A DNA stretch of 64,000 bases, from positions 146,302,262 through 146,366,261 of the forward strand of contig NC_135718.1 in assembly GCF_964656455.1 (NCBI RefSeq). Direction: 5' to 3'. Positions 21,561 to 31,830 of the stretch are shown in pieces. Below the pieces are notes generated by a model. The model saw nothing but the letters and a program-made list of their open reading frames with translations, had not been told where the DNA came from and made no database searches. Position 1 is the stretch's first letter; the number at the start of each line of letters is the position of its first letter. The position numbers and the translations under genes were made by a program. This DNA comes from Halichoerus grypus. Taxonomy: Eukaryota > Chordata > Mammalia > Carnivora > Phocidae.

Positions 21561-22269
21561 ACACCTGCCTGGTGTGGCCCCATCTCCATTCTGAAGGATG
21601 AGTATAGCTCTCCTTGTCTGTGCTAGGGTACCAGTCTAGGGATACAATGTGAGGAAAATAAACCCAATCCATCCCCTCACGAACCTCATCACTTAGTAGT
21701 AAATATCACATCAATAAAATAATTGCACTTACAAGCACACAATGGAAACATGGATACCATATTTCTATTCGCCCTTATCAATAAGCCAGTTTCTCTCCTT
21801 GTGCCCACCCTATGGCCCAGAGGAAGAGAGCAAAACAAAAAGCTCCTTGGAAATGAGAAGAATGTGACATAGGGAAATCTCACTAGATGGGAAGAGACAG
21901 AGGAAAGGCCATTTTATTCATCTTAGCTGATTACAGAGAGAAGAGGGAGACAAAGAGAGTGTGAACTGGTTAGACATGCACATGCTAGCTTTCCTGCACT
22001 CAGACTAGAGCCCAAGAGGAGGGAATGTGATAGGAACGTCAGAGAGGGGGACACTGGGAGCACTGGAAATCTTAGCAGATAGTTAATGACATGCTTCCCT
22101 GAGTATAACGCTAGGAGAGGCTCCACTGAGGTCATTTCCAGCATAACAAAGCAAGACAGAGTAGCATGTGCAGAGGTAAAGCTGATGTTGAAATTTTCAT
22201 ATACCCTAGTGAGAGGATATGAAGATGTTAAGACATCCCCAAATCATTACCGAATCAATCAGGATAGGT
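21561..22269. other. No gene seen
   Basis: Unassigned. Composition is ordinary and the open frames are short. Confidence 0.5.
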
Positions 22270-22618
22270 TAGATGATTGCTTTGGACTGAACTGTGGTCC
22301 CTCAAGATTTGTGTGTTGAAGCCCAAATGGTATTTGGAGAAGGGGCCCTTGGGAGACGACTGAGCTTCCGTGAATTCATGAGGATTGGGTCCTCATGATG
22401 GGATTAGTGCCCTTATAAGAAGAGACACCAGAGAGCTTGCTCTGCTTCTCTCTGCTATGTGAGGGCACAGAGAGAAGGTGGCCATCTGCCAGGAAATGCA
22501 TCAGCCAGCACCTTGTTCTTGGACTTCCCAGCCTCTGGAACTGTGAGGAAATAAATTTCTCTTGCTTCAGCTCCTCAGTCTCTATTTTGTTACGGCAGCC
22601 CGAGCAGACTAACCCAGT
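22270..22618 (+). mobile_element. MLT1-type LTR (ERVL-MaLR)
   Basis: An almost full-length order of MLT1 words: 'ttggactgaactgtggtccc', 'gtgttgaagcccaaatgg', 'tatttggagaaggggccc', 'tgcccttataagaagagac', 'gtgagggcacagagagaaggtggccatctgcc', 'cttggacttcccagcctc', 'ggaactgtgaggaaataaatttct', 'ttgttacggcagccc'. It is a non-autonomous LTR with no coding region. Confidence 0.85.
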
Positions 22619-22960
22619 TATGCTGCTATAATAAACGACTCCCCCAGTCTCCGAGGCTTAATGCCCAAAGATATATTTCCTGCTTGTGCAAAGGTAGCTG
22701 CAGTACAAGGAATTCTGCAAGCCAACTACCCTCCAAGTGAAGACAGCGATCTGGGGGCTTTTAACTGGCTGCCCCACCAAGTCAGCATGGGAAGCCACTG
22801 AAAGTTGAACCATTTCTGAAGACAGCTCCCTATCACAGGCTGTTGTGGGATGGACTTGGGTTGATGTAAGGTTTCAGAAGGCCAAGTATAGTCTGCAGTG
22901 GGTAAAATGCTTACACGTCCTAATGACCGAAGTGAGCCTCTGTCTGTCCAGTGAGCTTTT
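22619..22960 (-). mobile_element. LTR-type repeat remnant, antisense, abutting the MLT1
   Basis: 'tgctgctataataaacgac', 'gtctccgaggcttaatgcccaaagatatatttcc', 'tgcttgtgcaaaggtagctgcag' matches a common mammalian repeat of the form 'gctataacaaacgaccc...ctcagtggcttaaaacaac..agatttatttct'. Family uncertain. Confidence 0.4.
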
Positions 22961-23830
22961 TTCCCTGAGAGGAGTAGATAGTAGAATATCTCTCCTCGTT
23001 CTCATTTACTGTCACGAATTTCTCTGCCGCTTTCCCCTGGTGATCTAGAGAGAATCAAATCAGAGACAGTCCGATAAATATTCCTCCTTCTTCCTTCTTC
23101 CAGTGCCCAAGTGGGTATGCAGGTCTCCTTAAAAGAACCAAAATCTCTTATTAAGATTTATATGTTACCTACATACCCAATAATTGTTGCAGTTCTGCAA
23201 ATTGGATTACAAAATAATTATAAACACCAAATGTAGTTCAAATTGCCTTTTACAGTTTTAGGCAAGCTAGAAGATGGTGTTAATTTGCTACACTATCGCT
23301 CAGTGCATCTCTGGGGCCATTAAAATAAATGTTACATCACAACAGCACACAGCATCCTGAAACAGGGGGAATTCATGGCCATGAAACTTTCAAAGAATAT
23401 CCCTTAGTGATTACATCACATAAGCCTCGCTTCGAGTCTCTCCAGTCATTGAGACCGGGAGGGCTGTGTTAATGGATGTTTGGGCCGTCAAGGGAAAAAC
23501 ATGACTCCAAGAATATAGATTCCTGAATTCCCATTACTACATGGTGGCCCAGTGTCTGCTCTCTAATAAGCAGAATTAAAGACAAAAGAGACCTTTTCTT
23601 TTCCCTGGGACTATGGTGTTTAAAATTAAAATTCAAACTTTAATATTGATGAATGACCCTTGGTGGAAATCGAGCAGAATGATTAAGATTAGAATTTCCT
23701 GGTGCTCGCCTTTTCTCTAAGCGATAATCAGTTTTTCTCCCCAGGAAGTGATGGAGACAGAAAGGATAGTGGAGGAGCTAGAGCTTGGTAGTAAAGCATG
23801 CATAATTTTAACGGTCCTTCTTTATTTGGC
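22961..23830. other. Stretch without recognisable repeats; candidate conserved noncoding
   Basis: No repeat or gene is recognised. The 23120-23720 part has two TTACATCACA words (about 23333 and 23413), several TTAAAAT/TAAT words and no simple repeats. A 92-codon frame at 23748 runs into a MIR and is not supported. Confidence 0.5.
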
Positions 23831-24015
23831 TGGCATTTTACAGTTTATACATCATTTCGTATACCCCATGAGGGTCTCAAAAATGTTAAGTAAGAAGAAT
23901 TTTCCCTGTTTTTCAAAGGGGGAGACTAGAGTCCTGTGGAGTGAGGTCACTGACCCAAATCGCATCACTCGTGAGACGAGAACTAGACTCGGGCTTCCCG
24001 ATGCCCCAGCTGTGT
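23831..24015 (-). mobile_element. MIR fragment, antisense
   Basis: 'tggcattttacagtttatacatcatt', 'cctgtttttcaaaggggga', 'tgaggtcactgacccaaatcgca', 'gaactagactcgggcttcc' follows the reverse MIR order. Confidence 0.55.
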
Positions 24016-25639
24016 TCTTGCCATGATATGAGCTCTCTCGTGTCTCACGCAGGTGCTGTTGAAGGGTTCCTTTTCCAGCAGTGGTTTCAAAAATACGTGA
24101 GTGAGAGGCCACTCGCTCATGGGATTATTCAAAAGACTGAGTATGTTTCCTTAAAATCCTCTGCTCTCCCCTGGCCATGCCTGGAAGAGAAAAACAAAAG
24201 CTCTGATGAATATCATAAAAAGCCAGTGGTGGGTTTGGGGGTGGGGTAAGTTTATGGGTAAGCTTATGGGTAAGCTTTGGAAGGAATATTGCAGGGGTGA
24301 TGGCATCTGTGATGTTTTCCCAAGTCAGATACGTTTGAGACCATGACTTCACATAGAAAAAGAACTTTCTAATCATTTTCTCCTTCTTCTTAAGAAAGAA
24401 TTATCATGAGCTCTTCATTAGGAATATCCTCTAGTGAATGAATCATCTTCAAAATGACCTTTGAAGGACTCTGATGGCTGCTTTTGTGAAATCCAATAGG
24501 GTCACAAAGCTACCAATGACATATTTTATTCTGATTTTCAAGCAGAAGTAGCTGCCGCTAGGACCTGGCTTCAAAAAGAAGGAATGACCTGTGTTTTTCT
24601 GGCCTAACACTCGGACCCTAAAAAAAAATGTGTTGAAAGAATCCTTCTTTTAGAGATACACTTATTAGAAATAAATTTTTGAGACAGTCCATGTCCTTGG
24701 TCATAATATAAGTACGAGTGCGGAGATGCCCAGGTCAGTTGTGGGCGCAGCGGGTACGTTGCAGAGTCTGTGGGCTGATTGATGCAAGGCCCCTGCGGAG
24801 GGGACCAGATGTCTTATCTCCAAGGGCTGATGCTTCAGCTTTTGGCCACTGATAATCACTGTTAGATACAAATCATTCTTTGGATGTAGATTAGGAGTTG
24901 GAGAAAGCTGAAATCTTGGGGACAAGGAAGAAGAGCAGTAGCTAGTCCTTGGTAGACAGTGGCCAAGGGATGGTGACACAGGTGTGGAGAGAGGACGAAG
25001 AGGGCAAAATGGAGAGGGGAGGGACTCTGCCACAGCAGGAGTCATCCCCAGCCAGGCCGGTTCTCTAGGTGCCTCTTCCTTTCCAACTCACACCCAAGCC
25101 TAGTATCTAATTTGGCTCATCAATATGCTGTCATCATTAACATCATCCGCACTATCAAGCTTCAAATGTTGATGAAAATAAATTGCTGCTTGTAAGTCAG
25201 CTTTGTTAACACATCAGGAAGCCAGGGGGAAAGCTTTTAGCCTGTTTGCATATGTCAGTGACAACCGCCAAAATAAGCCCTTGGCTCAGTGCTCCGAGGC
25301 CTAGAGAGATCCTGGTGGGCTGAAGAAATTAGAACAGAGCACGGAGTTCAATGACAAATCCCAAATCTTTCCTTTGAACTTTCCATTTCCTTTTTGTATG
25401 ATTTTCCTCTCCATGCACACCAACCTCTCAGGTCTCTTCCACTGGCAGTGATGATGATGATGATGAAGATGGTGGTGGCTCTTAGATATAACTCGGTGTC
25501 TGCCTGACACTGCAACATATCCATGTAACTAACACCAGATTCAAACAACAACAGTAACATTACCGGCACCCAGAGGCCGATCCCTTGCTCCCCGTGAGTC
25601 ACGGGAACCCCCAAGGTGGCCACCATTTCACTCCGAACA
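24016..25639. other. No gene seen; a few small repeats and a clean stretch
   Basis: Contains a short tandem 'gggtaagcttat' duplication at about 24245-24280 and a (GAT)n-like run at 25446-25471. The 25080-25300 part lacks recognisable repeats and may be conserved noncoding. Frames up to 114 codons (24701-25045, minus) are unsupported. Confidence 0.5.
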
Positions 25640-26335
25640 GCATAAGCTAATTCTGTCTCATGTGTGCTTTATAAAAATTGCATTTACAGTATGTAAGTTT
25701 TGTGTCTGGCTTTTTTCTCTCAACACTAGGTTTCTGTGATTTGTTGCTTTATGTGGTTGTTGGTTATTTGTTCTTAGTGCTCTATAGTGTTTTATTGTGT
25801 GACTACACAATAATGTGTTTACCCTATCTAATGCTGATGAGTACTTGGCTGATTTCCATTTTTTCCCTTTTTGGGGGGCTATTATACAAAGTATTGCTAT
25901 GAGGATTCTTAAATATTTTTTGGTGAAAATATGCATGCATTGCTTTTGGTTTATGCTTATGGGTGGAATTGCTGGGTCACTGGGGATGCATAGGCTCGGC
26001 TTAAGTAGATGTTTCTAGTTTTCCAAAGTGAAGACACTGTTTTACATTAACCTCAGCACTACAAAGAGTTCATTTGCTTCCCAGCCTCCCAACACTCAGG
26101 GTCTTCTATCTTAGCCATTCCAGTGGATGTGTTCTGTTTAGGTCTATTGCCCATTTTTCTATTGAATTGGCTATTTTTTTCCTTACTCATTTGTAGATGT
26201 TCTTTATCTGGTTTGATATGAGTCCTTTGTCAGATGTAAATATTATAAATATTTTCTTCCATCCCATGGGCTGACTTCTCACTATCTTAATGGAGTCCTT
26301 TGACAAAATAAGAATTTTTAAAATACTTTACTGAG
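25640..26335 (-). mobile_element. Old L1 fragment (ORF2 end), antisense
   Basis: The reverse strand of mammalian L1 is followed closely: 'gtgtctggcttttttctctcaacac', 'gtggaattgctgggtcact', 'tagttttccaaagtgaagacactgttttacattaac', 'ttagccattccagtggatgtg', 'tttgcccattt'-like, 'gatatgagtcctttgtcagatg', 'aatattttcttccatcccatgggctgacttctc'. The coding region is broken and gives no open frame. Confidence 0.75.
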
Positions 26336-26454
26336 AACTACTACTGAGAGGCATAAGACACTTTACTTGGCTCTCCAGAGAAAGACACAGACTCTGCCTA
26401 GCTCAGCCTGGAGAAGGGGAAGACAGTGCCTAGTAATTAAGATAGGATAGCTAA

Positions 26455-26650
26455 TAATATTAATAATGATAATGATATCTATCCGAGACTGATTGCCTAT
26501 TACATGTCTAGACATTATGATACATACATTATCAAAGTTAAAGCTTACAACATCTCTTTGAGATGAAAGCATTATTATCAACCTCATTTTCAGACAGGAG
26601 ACTGTGGTGCAGAAAAGTAAATTGACTTCAAACCCAGTGCAGGCTGTTCT
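26455..26650 (-). mobile_element. MIR fragment, antisense
   Basis: 'gattgcctattacatgtctagacatta', 'ttatcaacctcattttcagacaggagactgtggtgcagaaaagtaaattgac' follows the reverse MIR order (cattttacagatgaggaaactgaggc...). Confidence 0.65.
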
Positions 26651-28639
26651 AAACTTCTCCTGACCATGATGGTACGCTATTTTTGTCAAGCTCACTCTAA
26701 AGCCTAAAATTAATAATATGTTCTATTTAATAAGGACCTAGTTGAGCTAAATATGGCCCTAAAAGGCTTCTGGATCAGAAGGAGGTGGGTAGGCATTTGT
26801 GGAACAGTGAACAATCATGGGAGGCAGTCTGACCTCATGCTTAACTTTGGGCAAGATCCCTTCAGTTGAGGACCCAGCTTCAAGAGGGATTCAGTGAGAG
26901 CTATTGGCCACCATCATCCCCAGCAACTGGGAAGACAAGTGCTTTGGTCCTAGGGGGAGGTACTGGGGGCTGCACCATGCTCATGAGAGTCCACTTCTTC
27001 TCCTGTCTGTATTCCCTTGCTTCATATATTAAGTTCTGAGAAAAGCTCCACCAGGATTTTGTTGGGCCCCTTCTTCTGATAGAAACTTATAAGAAGAAGG
27101 TTAGTGTCATAAACCACAGGCCTTGCCACCAGAGTTGTTCCTGAAACTACAATCTACATTCATCATCTTCCTCTTCCATGCATTCCCCCCCATCCCCTTC
27201 TAGAGACCCATCACCCTCAGTTTGTCCTCTGTTAGTGAGTAGGGTTTACCTGGTATAGTAACCCAGACCCTTATCCCATTTCTGTCCACGAGCAGGTGAT
27301 CCAGCTCCGAAATCCCGTAGTAGAGTTTCTTGGGCTGCTCCTGGTACCAACTATTTGCAGGTGGGTTCCCTGAGAAGTAGGGCTCTGGGATGGAGCTGAG
27401 CATGCGGGAAAATGCTCTTGCAATGAACACACGTGAGGGAGTAAAGGAAGCATCGTGGGCAAAAGGAGAAGTTGAACTGCAAAGCAGTTACAACAAAGCC
27501 CTTAGCCAATCCTACAGGAAGTTCTGGAGTTGGATGGCCCTTTAAAGGCATCCCCACATCAACCAGTTATTGGATGTGGCCTGGCCCCAGTGGGGACACA
27601 ACTCTCTTCATCCGAGAGCAGCTGACCAACATTTACAAGTGCTTCAGTGCTAGAAGGAGCGACCTGGGCAGACCACCCTGACATCCACTACAAAGATTAA
27701 TGTCTTAAATCTGAGTTGCAGCAATCCAGAAGAATAACATTTGCATTGGAAATTGTTGGGTGGCATTGGGAAGAGCAGACTTCCAGAAGGGATTTGGGAC
27801 TTATGCCGGTGGAGAAATACTTACTATGAGATTTCGTCAATAATTATCATCAAGATGTCAGTAATTGTAAGATGGATTCCAATTTTATCATAAATTTAAA
27901 TATTACTGAAGAAATAAAAAAAAAATTGATTAAATTATGAAACACAATGTCACATGTAAGAAGCATCTCAAATTCAGAGTTGGGATGTGAATAAAATCCC
28001 CTCCATCTTAGAACTGATGATAGATGGTAAGTGTTAACCTGCATCCTTTCCCCAAACATACAAACACACACAAGCACACACAAGAAAATGCAGTTTCCCA
28101 TGGTATTAGTGGATGTTGCCAAAATGGCAGTAAAGAAGGAAAGGAAGGCTTGTTGGCATCACCATTCCCAGTCAAGGGGCCCAGATAAAGCAGCAGTCAT
28201 GGGCTACCCTACATTGCACCTTGTATCTAGGCGTGTGTGGGTGGGGCAGCATGCACATCCTGTTGGGTGACTGGTGGTTGTTCACAGGAAGGAAAAGCAT
28301 TCAGGGAAAATATTCAGGCCAGAAGAGACCACACCCGCCCACTCAAGAACCCTGCTCCGCTCAAAGGTGGTTGTGTCTGTATTTGGCCATTCTGCCTATT
28401 GCATACTTTAACCCTAGGACAGCAACAAGGAGAAAGGGAGCCTTCATTCTTCCCCCTAACCCATCCCATTTTCCCTGTCACCTCTAATGCCATGAGGACC
28501 AGCACAGGGAAGAAATAAAGAGAGTATTCAGGATGAGGTTCACCACTTCAAAACAAGGCACTGTTCATTCTCAGCCCACCCACACCACAGACTCTAAACT
28601 CCCAACCCCACCCATTCACTCTACAGCCAACAGTTCTTT
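26651..28639. other. No gene seen; possible unnamed repeat at 27190-27680
   Basis: No recognised gene. At 27190-27680 the sequence has an interspersed-repeat look (consecutive short frames on both strands) but no family is recognised and no ends were found. The 26700-27180 and 27690-28640 parts are unassigned. (CA)-like words near 28060-28085. Confidence 0.4.
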
Positions 28640-28800
28640 CTCCAACCATCCAAACAGTTCTTGCAATGCTGCCTCCTTCATGGAACCTTTTACAATGACC
28701 TGAAAGAGGAGCAACCTCCTTGGTCCCTTCCTTTCTAAACTCCCACAGAGTGCTCTTCACTCACATTTCCCACTTAAATGCACTTACATCTTCACCCGAA
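28640..28800 (+). mobile_element. L2-type fragment
   Basis: 'cttgcaatgctgcctccttcatggaaccttttacaatgacc' and 'cccacagagtgctcttcactcac' follow the L2 3-prime region. Weak. Confidence 0.4.
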
Positions 28801-29157
28801 CAATTACGAACTTTGTTTTATTGCAGCATTTGCCTGGGGTTTGCCTTGGGCAGATCCCTCACCGGCTGACACCTGACCATGGTGTCCCTTTCCCACACTG
28901 TCAACAACACAGAAAGAACTGGGTGATGCCAAGCCCATGGTGGACAGGGAGCCTCTCACCAGCCACAGCAGCTGCTGGTGGTGAAGAGTCCCGGATGGGA
29001 GATGTACAGTGAGGTCTCTAAGCTGATCGCAAGGGGTGGATCCTAGATAGGCAGCAGGGTTTTCCCACAGCCCTGAAAGGTGGCGTGATGTTCTGCTCAG
29101 GGTTACTCAGATGGCTCAGAGGCGTTGGGGAGAACGTGAGCGCATCAGCCTTCATCA
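28801..29157. other. No gene seen
   Basis: Unassigned, mildly GC-rich with some CpGs near 29120-29145, leading into the CTCF-like motif. Confidence 0.5.
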
Positions 29158-29176
29158 GGCACTAGAGGGCGCCATA
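29158..29176 (+). promoter_or_regulatory. Candidate CTCF-binding site
   Basis: The sequence ggcactagagggcgccata fits the CTCF core (CCACTAGRGGGCGCY) except for the first C. It lies in sequence without a recognised repeat. Same orientation as the site at 2230. Binding is inferred from motif alone. Confidence 0.55.
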
Positions 29177-29410
29177 GTCTTGAGTGACTGAGGCTCTCCA
29201 GGAAGCGTTTGTCTCTAATCTTCCCCTCAAGCCCCAAGGGGAAGCCCCAAACGCCTAAAGTCCCAGAGCTGCACTAGGCATTAGGACATCAGCGATAGTG
29301 CATATCTGCACTATCAGATGGACTATTCCAAAACGTGCAATGGCCCAGGATGTATGTCACTGCTGGAGAATTTCAAAGGCAATGCCACCATGATTTAAAA
29401 AAATATGTAT

Positions 29411-29640
29411 CTTTAACAATGATAATAGCTACCTATTTGCATACTGTTTACTCTGTGCCAGGCACTGTTGTAAGTACTTAATATGCATTAGCATATTTAA
29501 TCTTCCCAATAACCCTAAAAGGTTATGTATAATGTACACAGAAGAAACAGAGGCAGAAATGTCCAGAGATTTGCCCAAGATCACACAGCTAGTAAGTGGA
29601 GGGGCCAGGATTCAAATCCAGAAATCCATCCTGGAGAACT
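29411..29640 (-). mobile_element. MIR SINE, antisense, near full length
   Basis: Clear reverse MIR: 'actctgtgccaggcactgttgtaagtactt', 'gaagaaacagaggcagaaa', 'tttgcccaagatcacacagctagtaagtgg', 'ccaggattcaaatccag'. Confidence 0.85.
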
Positions 29641-29686
29641 ACTCATAGTGATGATCGTCAACAACACTGACTATGATGATAATAAT

Positions 29687-30198
29687 GTTTGCTCTTGAAC
29701 AACACCCGTTCGATTGCACGGGTCCACTCTAGGCGGCACAGTACGGTATTATAAGTGTATTTTTTCTTCCTTATGATTTTCTTTCTTTTTTTAAAAAAAG
29801 ATTTTATTTATTTATTTGAGAGAGAGCGAGAGCACGAGCAGGGGGGAGGGGCAAAGGGAGAGGGAGAAGCAGGCTTCCCGCTGAGCAGGGAGCCCTATGC
29901 AGGACTCGATCCCAGGACCCTGGGACCATGACCCAAGCCGAAGGCAGACACTTAACCTACTGAGACATCCAGGCGCCCCTTCCTTATGATTTTCTTAATA
30001 CCATTTCTTTTCTCTAGCCTACTTTATTGTAAGAATACAGCATATAATACATATGACATGCAAAATATGTATTAATTGACTATGTTATTGGTAAGGCTTC
30101 CAGTGAATGATAGACTATTAGTTCAGTTTTGGGGGAGACAAAAGTTATATATGGATTTTTGTGTGGGGGCTGGCACCCAAACCCCTGCATTCAACTAT
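29687..30198 (+). mobile_element. Tigger/MER2-type DNA transposon, split by a CAN SINE
   Basis: Left end 'ctcttgaacaacacccg' and 'gcacgggtccactctaggcgg'; right part 'ctctagcctactttattgtaagaatacagcatataatac', 'ttattggtaaggcttcc', 'agttttgggggagacaaaagttat' and 'tggcacccaaacccctgcattcaac'. This is the order of a TcMar-Tigger non-autonomous element with degraded inverted ends. The SINE at 29784 divides it. Confidence 0.8.
29784..29979 (-). mobile_element. CAN SINE (tRNA-Lys derived)
   Basis: Antisense copy with intact tail, middle (cgctgagcagggagcc) and head. Flanked by a perfect 17-bp duplication ttccttatgattttctt (29767-29783 and 29980-29996). The target is internal Tigger sequence. Confidence 0.97.
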
Positions 30199-30199
30199 T

Positions 30200-30430
30200 A
30201 GATTAATATGCCATATATAGTGGTTATACAACTATAAACTTCAAAGTTGCTAAGACGCAGGATCTTACTCGTTCTCACCACAAAAAAGAAATAATAATTA
30301 CGTGACAGGATAGGGGTGTTAGCTATGCCAATGGGTAATCGTATCGTGATAGACAAGTGTATCAAATCAACGTGTTGTACACAAACTTTCACAATGTAAT
30401 ATGTCAATTATATCTCAATTAAAAAAAAGC
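30200..30430 (+). mobile_element. L1 3-prime untranslated end
   Basis: Contains 'cttactcgttctcaccaca', 'caacgtgttgtacacaaac', 'aatgtaatatgtcaattatatctcaatt' and an A-run at 30421-30428, which is the normal 3-prime end of old L1 elements. It abuts the right end of the Tigger-like element. Confidence 0.7.
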
Positions 30431-30691
30431 ACATCTAAAAACCCCGCTTCAGACCCATTCACATGTCAACACAGGCTCTATACACTCAACTGACACGTTT
30501 CTTGTCAGAAGTAAAAATAAATTTCCTCCAGCTCCCCTGGTTAAACAACCACTATGTCAACAGCCCTTCCAAGCAAAACTGCTTTCCTAGCACTCCCTGA
30601 ATCCAGCCCCTTTCCTTTACCTCCACCCTCGACCTCCTGACCATGATGTGGAATTTTTACCAACTGTGCCAGCCTCAGTGACAGCGTCCTG

Positions 30692-30864
30692 TTTTTGTTT
30701 TTTGTTTTTGAGATGGGGGAGGGGCAGAGAGAGAGGGAGAGAGAGAATCTCAAGCAGACTCCACGTTCGGCGCAGAGTCCGATGCGGGGCTTGATCCCAG
30801 GACCCTGAGATCACAACCTGAGCAGAAATTAAGTCTGACGCTTAACTGAGCCACCCCGCGCCCC
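30692..30864 (-). mobile_element. CAN SINE, decayed
   Basis: Antisense copy with (GTTTTTT)n-type tail, 'gaatctcaagcagactccacg' middle and a head lacking about 10 bp ('cttaactgagccacc'). Flanks tgacagcgtcctg (30679-30691) and tgatagcttctga (30865-30877) look like a degraded duplication. Confidence 0.88.
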
Positions 30865-30877
30865 TGATAGCTTCTGA

Positions 30878-31597
30878 CTACCATGCTTCTAAACACAATT
30901 GGTAAAAAAAAACTATTGGTTCCCATTTCTTTAACTCCTGCTCTAAAGCAGTGGGGAAGGAAACCCAGTGAAAGTGAGAAATTCTATTCAGTGACTTAGC
31001 ATTGCACTTGAACTAATTAACTTCACAGAATTCTCGCCTCGCCTACATGGAATATTAAAGAAAGAATTAGATTCTAAATGAATCAGACATCATAATGTCC
31101 TGGGATTTTTTTGTTTACCAAAAGATAGCATATTTAAATGTCTTCCCTCTGGTCTTACGTTGTTGGTGAGGATTTACTAAGTGAATCCACAATTAAATGA
31201 ACTTGGGTTGAATCTAAACTTGATTGGCTTTTTGGCTCTCCCACTAGCACCTCACTGTGGGACCTCACCCCAGAGTTTCCTCCCTGTGGAGCAACAGAGA
31301 GGATCTTCTACCTAAGAGATCTCTTCTGGAAAAGTTGTGGGCAAATTAGACTTTGGCAAATCAAATGCCATATTCAGTGCATTTGGAGGGACTCTTTCTA
31401 TTGCAAGGAGCACTATGGTTATAAAATGAGGAAGACTTGTTTTATTCTTATCAGTTGGTTACAATTTATACATATGGGATTTTTCCGATGGTGTTTGGGC
31501 CAAGTCGATTCTCTGCAGGTACCTGGCTCTGAGAACACCCAATGATTTCTGAGACTAGGGGTATATGAAAAAGTATGATGACTGCTAGACCTAGGGA
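30878..31597. other. No gene seen
   Basis: Unassigned. AT-leaning, with no repeat recognised and only short frames. Confidence 0.5.
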
Positions 31598-31830
31598 ATG
31601 TGGCAGAGTCGGAATGCTTGGGTTCCAATCCTGACTCCAGTCCTGGCCAAGCTGTGAGAGCTTGGGCCAGTTACTTAACCCTTCTGTGCCTCAGTTTCCT
31701 CTTCTACAAAATGGAGGTAATCACAGTACCTACTTCATAGAGGTTAAGTGGTTATAAGAACCGGAAGAGTCACCACATGTAAAGCATTTTTAACAACACT
31801 GGTGTTGAATACACGTTCAGTAAATATACG
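31598..31830 (+). mobile_element. MIR SINE, near full length
   Basis: 'cttgggttccaatcctgactcc', 'gggccagttacttaacccttctgtgcctcagtttcctcttct', 'aaaatggaggtaatcacagtacctacttcatagaggtt', 'atacacgttcagtaaata' in MIR order. Confidence 0.85.

Noticed and set aside
25446..25471. GAT-type trinucleotide run as a coding or disease-like repeat
   Set aside because: Very short, impure (gatgatgatgatgaagatggtgg), in noncoding DNA.
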